Shown piece after piece: positions 1 to 9,417 of a stretch of 19,550 bases of DNA (position 1 is the stretch's first letter; each line of letters starts with the position of its first letter). The stretch is from Conidiobolus incongruus B7586. Taxonomy: Eukaryota > Entomophthoromycota > Entomophthoromycetes > Entomophthorales > Conidiobolaceae. The notes beneath the pieces are model-generated. The model saw only the letters and a list, made by a program, of their open reading frames with translations, was not told where the DNA came from and made no database searches. The stretch is from positions 1-19,550 of the forward strand of contig JNEM01012090.1 in NCBI GenBank assembly GCA_000697335.1. Direction: 5' to 3'. Both the position numbers and the translations under genes were made by a program.

Positions 1-839
1 TTTAATTAATATAAATTTAGAAATTAAATAAAAACCATATATTCTTAAAAATTAATTTTTAATCATTTATGTTTATTAATTAATCAAATAATTATTTATC
101 AAAATTTATAAAAGATTTTCTAATTTAGCTTAATGTTTTGTGTAATTTTTAATTGAAATATTATTAAAATAATTTAGGATTTTATTAATTATGATAATTT
201 TTTAGGAAAACTCTTACTATTGATTATATTTTATTAAGTTTTATTTGATTATAATTATTTTAATTTTTTGCTGTACTTAAGTTTAATTATATGTTATCTA
301 TTTGATATTCTATTAATTTAACTAAATTTAAGCTTTAATATATATAAGATATTTATATAATTAATATTGAATTTCCTAGATAATTTTTTAGCTAAAATAA
401 ATAGGTATTTTATAATATTTTCTTATTTTATCAATTAATAAAGAATTAATAATTAAAATTAGTTCTTTTAATTTAAATAAACTTTGAAAATTACTAATAA
501 ATATTGAAAATTGAAATTTGAAAAATTAATTTTCATTTTACACTATTACAAGACTATATTTATTTCAATTTTTCATTTTAATAAAAAAGGAAAGTTTTAT
601 TAAATTTTATAACAATTTAATTTGTGACTGTTTAAATATGTTACCCACATTAAGTATTATTTTTAAATATTAAATAAATATCAAAGTCCTAAATATTAAA
701 TAATTGAATTAGATTGTTATTACATAGCAAGCATTATTTTCAAACTATTTTATTGTATGGTAATAATTCTTATACAGTGATTGAATGATTAACCTTGAGA
801 TAAATCTAAAAAAGTGCGGTTATTTGGTGAAATAATGTA

Positions 840-863
840 AATCTAGATTATTATATCACGTGA
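840..863. promoter_or_regulatory. palindrome plus CACGTG E-box
   Basis: A perfect 10-base palindrome, AATCTAGATT (840-849), is followed six bases later by a perfect 8-base palindrome, TCACGTGA (856-863), which contains the E-box core CACGTG. In fungi this core is bound by bHLH factors of the Cbf1/Pho4 type. The site is 1.5 kb from the nearest start codon, so any regulatory role is inference. Confidence 0.25.
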
Positions 864-1465
864 AATTTAGAGCATTATAATTGGTAGATGGAGAAATTAA
901 TAGGAAAATTATGATTAATGAAATATTTTTATATAGAATCAACTTATGTTATAGAACAGATAGTGCAATATATTGGCCTAAAGCCATATAAAGTTTTTAT
1001 AGATATTGAAGTTTAATATAAATAAGAATAATTGATAATTAATTTTAAAAACATAAATATTTTTTCAAATGTGACCATTTTTAGGGATATAAATCACATT
1101 TTGAAAGATTTTGAGTACAGGTTTTCTTCACAGCTGTAATCATTATTTATTCTGTTACATTAATTCAATTTTCTATTATATTTTAACCGATAACTTGTAA
1201 TTCAGTCAACAAATGAACATTGTGCTACACAAATATAGCATCATTTCCAATTCATATTAATTCATAATATTTCAAAGTATGAATACATGTACAATTAATT
1301 GTTAGATTTTTTAACATTCTTTACTTAGCTGTATAATTTATTATTTCCAAAAAATATTAATGACTGAAATTATAACATTTTGATTTAGCAAATGCAGCTT
1401 AATGTTTAACCTTTTTGTAAAAATATCTTACCATCGTTGGACATTATAAAAGCATTACCATTTGT

Positions 1466-1551
1466 ATCGGATCTAATTACTAAGCTAATTACCGATGTTT
1501 TAACGAATAATCGTTATGATAGCTTACATCATTTCCAGCCTTGATTAGGCT
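1466..1551. other. cluster of three small inverted repeats
   Basis: Three hairpin-capable inverted repeats follow one another within 86 bases. The first (1466-1496) pairs ATCGG with CCGAT and TAATTA with TAATTA, leaving a three-base bulge on one side. The second (1501-1516) is TAACGA, a four-base loop, then TCGTTA. The third (1537-1551) is AGCCT, a five-base loop, then AGGCT. The stems carry most of the local G and C. Whether this is a structured RNA, a mobile-element remnant or chance cannot be decided here. Confidence 0.3.
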
Positions 1552-1806
1552 CATTATTTATTACAAAAAGTTTTTAAATCTTAATAGCCATATTTTAATA
1601 AATTACAGTTCGCAGCTCAATCTGTCATTAAAGTTATTGACCTTATTTGTAAATTGATTAAATATTAAAGTTTAATTATCAAAGTTTGTAAAGAGAATAG
1701 CTTAAAATCAAAATAATTAAATTTTGTGATAGTTATAAAATTAATTAACTCATTAATTTAAATATTTAGAATTATTTTAATATTTATAAATAATTTTAAA
1801 AGTATT

Positions 1807-1830
1807 ATATATATATATATATATATATAT
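1807..1830. repeat. (AT)12 microsatellite
   Basis: Twelve uninterrupted AT dinucleotides in intergenic DNA. Confidence 0.95.
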
Positions 1831-1995
1831 TTTTGATTATAATAAACTTAGATTTTTAAATTTTAAAAATAATTATGAAATTAATTGATTAGACCCCACA
1901 AATTTAATTTTCTTTCCGATTATAAAAATAAAAATAGATTGTACAAAAAAATTATAATAAAAATGATATCATTAAAAATAACATTTAAATTCAAC

Positions 1996-2014
1996 ATATA
2001 TATATATATATATA
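1996..2014. repeat. (AT)n microsatellite
   Basis: About nine and a half uninterrupted AT dinucleotides, about 360 bases upstream of the kinase start codon. Confidence 0.95.
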
Positions 2015-2371
2015 CCAAAAAGATATTTAATTATAGTTTATAAAAGTAAAATAATAAGTGAGAATTAAATTGAAACTAGCTTATTATTAAATATTTTTGT
2101 CAATGTAAGAATTTGAATACTTAAAAAACTTAAAGAAACGGAATAATTTGAAAAATTAATATTTTTTTAATAAATTAAATTCAATATTAAATTTTTGTTT
2201 ATTTATGATTTTTGAGTTAATCTTTTTTACTAATTAATTATTCAATTAAACACTATTCAATTATAACAAAAATAACATTATTTTATCTATTATAAAGAGT
2301 TATATTAATATTAATATATATATTAAAAAATATATTATTTTATCAGTAATTGATATTAAACGATACCAATA

Positions 2372-5300
2372 ATGTCAACAACTCTAAAACCTGATTTTAA
2401 TTCGTCTTTCAGTTTAAATTCACATTCAAATCTGACTAGTCTTACCTCTACTACCAATACCAATTCAATAAATGAACTATCAGACGAAGAAAGGATTAAC
2501 TTACTCGTTAACAAGATATTTCCAGATATTCAAGATGAAGATTCGCTGAGTATAGAAACCTTACTAGATTTTTTAGTTGGTTTATATGACGAATGTAATT
2601 TGTTAATACCTTCTCAAGAAGCTCATTTTCCTGATTTTTTAACAAATTGTAATATTATAAAATTATTTTATATTAGTTTAATAATTAATATTCTTTAGAT
2701 GAGGGATTAATTAAACAAATAAAGAACTTAAGATATAATAAGAACGACTTTATAATATTAAAAAATTTAGTACAAGGTCAATTTGGAACGGTAATAAAAA
2801 AAATATTTTTAATAAATAATTAATAATAAATTAATTATAAATATTTATATAGGTATCAGTTGTAAAGCACAAATTAAGTAAAAAAATTTATGCTATGAAA
2901 ACATTAAATAAGTTATACATATTAAGGTGTAAAGAGGTAAATAATTTTATTTAATTTATACTACCAATTTTTCTAATATATTGAAATCTAGCTTTCTTTT
3001 TATATGCAAGAGAGGAACGTATTAAAATTATCTGAAAAGTCGTTATGGTTCCCCAAGTTATTTGCTGCTTTTCAAGACAGTCAGAATTTATACTTTGTGA
3101 TGGAGTTTGCAGGTGGTGGTGATTTGTTAAATTTACTTGGTAGACAAGAAAATTTGGTGTTAAATGAAGACGAAACTCGATTCTATATGGCTGAAATTAT
3201 TTTAGCTGTTAAAGATTTACATAGATTTGGTTATACTCATAGGTATTGTCACCTAATCCCCTTATTTTATCTCAATTTTATTAACTTAATTCCCATTAAT
3301 TTTAGAGATATTAAGCCTCAAAATATTTTAATTGATAACGACGGACACATTAAATTGGCTGACTTCGGCTCTTGTATAAAGCTGAATGAAGATGGTTTAG
3401 TAAATATTTATTGACTTCGAAATATTATAATTATACATTAATCAATACCTATTCAGGTGAGCTCAAAAGTACCAGTAGGTACTAGTGATTATATCTCCCC
3501 AGAAGTTCTTCAAGCGCAAGAAGGAAATACTCAATATGGCGCAGAGTGCGATTGGTGGTCGGTGGGAATCCTTATGTATGAATTATTACAAGGGGATCCT
3601 CCGTTTTATTCGGATTTTACAGCTACAACATATGCACAAATTATGAATCCAAATGTTAGTATTAATATTTTATTACTACTAATTAATAATATATTAAAGC
3701 AATCTGATACTTTAGAGAGAAATACCATTTCCTAATTTAATTCCTATCTCTGAAGAAGCTAGAGATCTCATACGGAGGTAATTTGCATTTATTAAATAAC
3801 ATATTTTTTTATAAAGCATTAACCGATTTCTTAGACTAGTGTGCGATCGTGAAAATAGAATTGGGCTAAATGGAGTTGAAGAAATTCAAAACCACCCCTT
3901 TTTCAAAGGAATTGACTGGGAAAACATCAGATCAAGTAATATTAGTTATAAACATTATTTCAAATCCTTTATTGATTGAAGTTCATTATTTAGCAAAACC
4001 TCCATTTGTACCTCAATTAAAATCCCCAGAGGATACTCAATATTTCGAAGAATATGAAAACGTTGAAAATGACCAAGAAGTAGTTGTTCCATCAAAAGGG
4101 AAAAGTAGAGAATTTTTAGGAAATCAGCTACCTTTTGTCGGCTTTACGTATCACAAAGATTACCAGTACTTACCCCCTATCAAGCGCTTACAAAGAATCA
4201 ATACTTCGATAGCTGAAAATCAACCACAAGTTGATGAACCATCACTTTGTCTAGAATGTAAAAATCGTGAATCTAACTCTTCATCTCAGATGGATAACTC
4301 AAATTTAATGGAAGAAAAAGAACAGCTTGTGAAGGAAAAGGAACAACTTCTAAGCACGTTAGAAGAATGTCGAAAATCTTTAGCTCAACAAAATTTTATT
4401 AATCAAAAATTGTTAGTTGAGATTAAAAATTTGAAAGTTAAAATTAATGAAGAAAGTCGAAATTATAACGAATCTTTATCAAAAATCCAATCACTCGAAT
4501 CTCAAAACACTTCTCAATGTTCAATCGCTGAAGAATTAAAGAAGAGTAATCAAAGGCTGACAGAGGAGAGAGATTATGCTATTCAAGAGGTTAAAAAACT
4601 CAAAAAGGCTATTACTGAAATGACTGCTGTCCATAAAGATATAATTAATACCAGTACCACTTTGGATCAATCTAGAGACCAAGCTCAGACTAGTTTGGAA
4701 GAGCTGCAGGATAAATATGATGCATTATCCAAAGAAAATAAAAGGTTATTATTTCGACTCAGAGCGACCGAATCCCAACCACCAGAGCCGCCGCTTAAAG
4801 CACCACCTACCTCTCTTCTGAATACAAGCTTCGAAAGGGAAGAATTAACAAGGGTTAAGGCTGAATTAGATGCAACATTGTTAAGAGTTAGAACACTCAC
4901 ATCTGATCTCAAAGCAATGCGCCAACAGAATCAAGCTCTGTCTGATACTGTTGAAAAATTGAAATCACAGGCTTCTAGTGGATCTGGCCCTGGAACAAGT
5001 TTAGTTTCGATAGATTCCAAGCTATACAACGAAATCGTTAGTAATTTAGAGCTCGAATCAAAAAATCATGATCTATTGATTTCGATACAAAAAGAATTAC
5101 AAGCTCACAATGATCCTGATTATAAGCTTAATGAAGCACGAGAAATGCGTGATGATGCAGTTGCGCGCGCGAACAAGCTTATTGAGCTTAATGATCGACA
5201 AGCAAGTTTAATAAGGACATTAATGGAAAAGCTAACTCAAATGGAACAGATTAAATCTCCTACAAAAACTTTTTCGCCTAATGGTCACTTAACTGATAAC

Positions 5301-5828
5301 ATCTATGATGCTCGAACTGCATTAATGATCGTCGAAAATGAGCAATTAAAAAGAGATCTCTCTTTCAAGGACCAGAAATTACAAGAACTAGTGACTAAGC
5401 TCGTCGTCATGGAGGCATCTAAACCAAGTTTCTGGGCCAAGGGGCGGAGTAAGGACAAGCAGAAAATTCTTGTTCACCAGGTACAAAGTCTTGAAAGCAA
5501 ATTGCGACTTGTTGAACGCGAAAACAGTCAACTCCGATATATAAATCGTCTTACAAGAGGATCTCCCGCCCCGCCTGTGCCACCTAAGCCAAATAACACC
5601 AGTACTGATAGCAACGATGAAATATCCCTATATGATTCAAGTAGTTCCAATCTCCTCGCAGCCAAGCATAGGAGTCTTCCACCCAATGTTAGCGAAGGTT
5701 CAGGCTATCAGTTTCATCACAGTAGTATACCACAGCATGCTAGCGAAGGTTCAGGCTACCGATTTAACGATTCAGTGATTACAGATCGAAGTATTAACTC
5801 CCAATTCGGAATTCAGCATATCAAGTAG
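2372..5828 (+). CDS. MRCK/DMPK-family Ser/Thr protein kinase with coiled-coil tail (9 exons)
   Basis: Spliced model: 2372-2648, 2699-2790, 2853-2936, 2992-3242, 3306-3399, 3457-3654, 3716-3777, 3835-3935, 3994-5828; 2994 nt, 997 residues, phases all consistent. The N-terminus ([17 protein letters not shown]) matches the helical segment before the MRCK kinase domain. The AGC kinase domain spans about residues 110-376: Lys139 (YAMK), Glu158, catalytic Asp236 (HRDIKPQN), Asp254 (DFG), SPE at 280-282, then [13 protein letters not shown] and a hydrophobic motif LPFVGFTY (Thr438). Coiled coil covers most of residues 490-905, followed by a proline-rich SH3-ligand-like stretch and two 17-residue repeats. 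The family phosphorylates actomyosin regulators downstream of Cdc42/Rho GTPases. Oddities: the first glycine of the nucleotide loop is Val117, and C1, PH, CNH and CRIB domains of animal MRCK are absent. The last intron has an alternative in-frame acceptor (ending 3981) that would add four residues. ROCK, citron kinase or DMPK are close alternatives within the same subfamily. Confidence 0.9.
3243..3305 (+). other. in-frame stopless intron inside the kinase HRD motif
   Basis: This 63-nt GT..AG intron splits the Arg codon of the catalytic HRD motif. Its length is a multiple of three and it has no stop in the reading frame. An unspliced message would therefore encode a full-length kinase with 21 mostly hydrophobic residues pushed between HR and the catalytic Asp. 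Splicing is strongly supported because it restores the intact HRDIKPQN sequence. Confidence 0.85.
5691..5792 (+). repeat. 51-bp tandem duplication in the kinase C-terminus
   Basis: Two adjacent 51-base units (5691-5741 and 5742-5792) encode 17-residue repeats that both begin SEGSGY, then Q or R, then F. The first 17 bases of the two units are identical, while the rest has diverged. They sit in the Ser-rich tail after the coiled coil. The role is unknown, perhaps a duplicated short binding or phosphorylation motif. Confidence 0.75.
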
Positions 5829-5959
5829 TTTTACAACGACTGTTGTGTGTAAAAATCTGTCAAGTATTTAACAATTTTGTCATTATTTCATTTCAACTAA
5901 TTATTGATTAATATTTCTACATTTTATTCAAAATTTAATTAATGTAAACTAAATTTGAC

Positions 5960-5965
5960 AATAAA
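5960..5965 (+). terminator. probable poly(A) signal of the kinase gene
   Basis: A canonical AATAAA hexamer about 130 bases after the kinase stop codon. Such hexamers are frequent by chance in DNA this A/T-rich. Confidence 0.4.
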
Positions 5966-7724
5966 AAATATTATAAGTTTATTTATACTATGTTCAATTT
6001 TTATCATATTTCAATAATAATTTTTAGTAGTGGATTGCTCAATTTAATTATATCATATGAGTGAATTTTTGTATAATAATCAAAAGGAAAATTGTTCAAA
6101 ATTTTATTGAGTAAAATATTCAAATTTGATCAGAAAATATCAATAAAATGAGAGATTATATAATGATAAAATATTTAACAGCCTTGATTATAAAATAGAG
6201 TCATTGGTAGATGTAGTATTCCTGCTAAGAATTAATGCTAATATTTTTTTCTTATAAATTTAATCTTTCTAAAAAATAATTATATTATTAATTGATTTAA
6301 TGGTTATAAAAGTTTAATTTCTACCATGAAAAATCATAATCAATAATTTTAATCTATTATATTTCCCTTCTACTCATTGTAATTGATTAAGTTATATATA
6401 TGAATACAATTTAATATTCTGATAATAAAAAAAATATTAAATATATTTTCAATCCAAAGAAAATATAGTAAAGCTTAATAAATATTATAATTTATTTTCA
6501 ATTATTTAAATTTGAAAATACACTTAAATCTTTCACAAATTATTTCAAAAATTTAATATATTACAAATAATAATTTATATTTATTAATGAATATAAAAAA
6601 TTGAATAAAGATATATATATTAATAATAATGTATAAAATATTATTAATTCATTTATTTGATATTTCCTCACTGCAGAAAAATTTATGATAATTTCTTAAT
6701 CGAATCTATCAAACCTCCTCTCATATTATCACATAATATCTCATTGAAGTTTAATTTATCACTATGTAATAAAGTTTTCATTTTACATACATTAAATATT
6801 AATATAAAATGATTTAAATTTAAATCATACCAATGATAATCATATTTTCATTTAAAAAAATATCAAACTTTAATTTCAAAAAGGCTAAGATAAAAAGATT
6901 TAATATCAATAGAGTATAAATATATAGTTTCGAATTTTATAGCCATATTATAATTTATTTACTTGATTTAAATTATATAAAAATTTGAAATTTGTTAATA
7001 TGAGTTTAAATGTTTTATGACTAAAAATTAGCTTTGAGTTTGAAATAGCAGAAATCAAAAAGATTAATATCAAAATTGATTTATTAGATTAATGCTGGAT
7101 TATTATTTATCAGATTTCATATTTTGATCTTTATTGAATATTAAATGTTCTAAATAATAATCCTAATATTTCATATCTCAAGGTACATTATTGATCAAAT
7201 TTACTAAATTATTTTTAAAATCAAACATTAATTATGGATCATCAATATATAAAATATGAATATAGTTTCATATTGATTAATAGATATAGATATTATACAA
7301 AGAGGATTGTTATCAGATATCAATTTGTATATTCATTTTGTACATTAAATTTGATTTTTCACTAATCCAGTTTACTATCAAATTTGAATCTTATCTTCAA
7401 TAACAAAACATTAGACTGGGAATTTTAACTATCAATGATTACATCAGATTATTAAATATTTTAATTTATCTAGATCCATATCACTTTAAAGTTGATATCT
7501 GTTAAAGGCGTATCAATTAATTATAGTTGATTGTTATCTGGTTGTATCATAAATGGCATTATATCATCCATCAAATAAATTAGTCAAACTTCGATAATGA
7601 AATCAAATTTAATTTGGAATTTTCTGATAAGCTTTCATAAAATGATGATATCAGCAAAAAGAGAAGCTTATTCCAGTAAACCCTAAATAAGCAAAAATAT
7701 AATTTAAAATAATAGTTGTGTATA

Positions 7725-7915
7725 TGACGTGTCGGAAATAAGTCCTATGTATTTTAAAATTCAATTAATTTTTAGTGAGCACTAAATTAAGATGAGTATC
7801 AAAAGATCAGTTATACAATTAATTGATGATAAATAAATTACCAGCTGGGCATACCACATCCCGAATAATGTAGATGACTGCTTTAATAGACGAAATTACC
7901 TTCAACTTTGGGAAT
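7725..7915. other. GC-richer unassigned island downstream of GAPDH
   Basis: This island begins with TGACGTGTC (7725-7733), which resembles a bZIP/UPR-type element. It contains the perfect palindrome CCAGCTGG (7841-7848) followed by a stretch of about 25 bases with roughly half G+C, in surroundings of about 20%. It lies just beyond the likely GAPDH poly(A) signal. No reading frame of useful length exists. It could be a regulatory element, a small non-coding RNA or an exon remnant. Confidence 0.3.
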
Positions 7916-7931
7916 ATGATTTAGAAATAAT

Positions 7932-7937
7932 TTTATT
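7932..7937 (-). terminator. probable poly(A) signal of GAPDH
   Basis: AATAAA on the minus strand, about 50 bases downstream of the GAPDH stop codon, a usual spacing for a short 3' UTR. Confidence 0.5.
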
Positions 7938-7985
7938 TATAAAAAGTGACTGATTATGAAATAAGATACAATTATTTTAAACAGA

Positions 7986-9014
<1,029 letters not shown>

Positions 9015-9080
9015 TTAATATACAAATAGAATTGATTAATTCAATCAAACAATAAGGATTATCTCTTAGAATTCATTATT

Positions 9081-9088
9081 CTTTTATA
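9081..9088 (-). promoter_or_regulatory. TATA box of GAPDH
   Basis: The minus strand reads TATAAAAG, about 90 bases upstream of the GAPDH start codon. It stands in a less A/T-rich context with well-spaced upstream elements, which makes it more credible than other A/T runs here. Confidence 0.65.
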
Positions 9089-9094
9089 CCGCTT

Positions 9095-9102
9095 TTACGT
9101 CA
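9095..9102 (-). promoter_or_regulatory. CRE/ATF-type site TGACGTAA
   Basis: The minus strand reads TGACGTAA, a bZIP (ATF/CREB-type) site, six bases upstream of the TATA box. A second TGACGT site lies about 40 bases further upstream. Confidence 0.5.
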
Positions 9103-9127
9103 GAGGTAATGGATGGAAACTGGATTT

Positions 9128-9141
9128 GATTGGCTACGTCA
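9128..9141 (-). promoter_or_regulatory. composite bZIP plus CCAAT element
   Basis: The minus strand reads TGACGTAG directly followed by CCAATC. This joins a bZIP half site and a CCAAT box, bound in fungi by the Hap/NF-Y complex, about 140 bases upstream of the GAPDH start. The occurrence and spacing are seen directly; the factor assignments come from known motif families. Confidence 0.5.
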
Positions 9142-9403
9142 GTAAAATTGTTTTCACATGATTTGATTCATTGATGGTTTCTCATATTTTCAAATTCTGA
9201 TCTTAATCTGGAATAATCTAATGGCTGATTTCATAAATAACTAATAATTTTCAAATATGATATCCAAATAGTACAAGCAGCATAATTTTATCTAGTTCTC
9301 TCAATTAATATAGCTGATTCATTCTTAGAAAAGAAATACCTCATTTTCTACCAAAAAGATTTATTAGCTATTCACTATAAGTGCATGATAAAATTTATTA
9401 TAT

Positions 9404-9417
9404 CAAGCATATGCTTG
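9404..9417. promoter_or_regulatory. perfect 14-bp palindrome
   Basis: CAAGCATATGCTTG is a perfect inverted repeat with no spacer, about 410 bases upstream of the GAPDH start codon. It could bind a dimeric transcription factor; this is inference. Confidence 0.35.

Larger units (their letters stand above)
1..2371. other. gene-free AT-rich region upstream of the kinase gene
   Basis: No open reading frame or set of splice-compatible exons with recognisable protein similarity is visible on either strand. The first 600 bases and the last 700 are almost pure A/T. The middle (about 600-1650) is visibly less AT-rich and contains small palindromes and hairpins, listed separately. Two (AT)n microsatellites lie near 1807 and 1996. 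The last few hundred bases should hold the kinase promoter and 5' UTR, but I cannot single out a TATA box in such A/T-rich sequence. Confidence 0.6.
5829..7985. other. gene-free region between kinase and GAPDH 3' ends
   Basis: These genes are convergent, so both 3' UTRs lie here. AATAAA at 5960-5965 (+) and at 7932-7937 (-) are plausible poly(A) signals about 130 and 50 bases past the respective stops. No coding sequence is recognisable. The stretch 7107-7634 has several GATA-type motifs (TTATCA, TTATCT, CTATCA, TGATAA). The stretch 7725-7915 is locally richer in G and C than its surroundings and is described separately. Confidence 0.6.

Noticed and set aside
3870-3993. Start codon at 3870 for a separate coiled-coil protein
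   Set aside because: The first part of that frame is out of phase with the conserved kinase C-lobe ([13 protein letters not shown]) encoded by exon 8, and then runs through an intron. The downstream exon continues the kinase.
5829-7985. Further kinase exons encoding C1, PH or CNH domains
   Set aside because: I looked for Cys/His-rich C1 patterns or other coding-like sequence on the plus strand and saw only A/T-rich DNA, with a plausible poly(A) signal soon after the stop.
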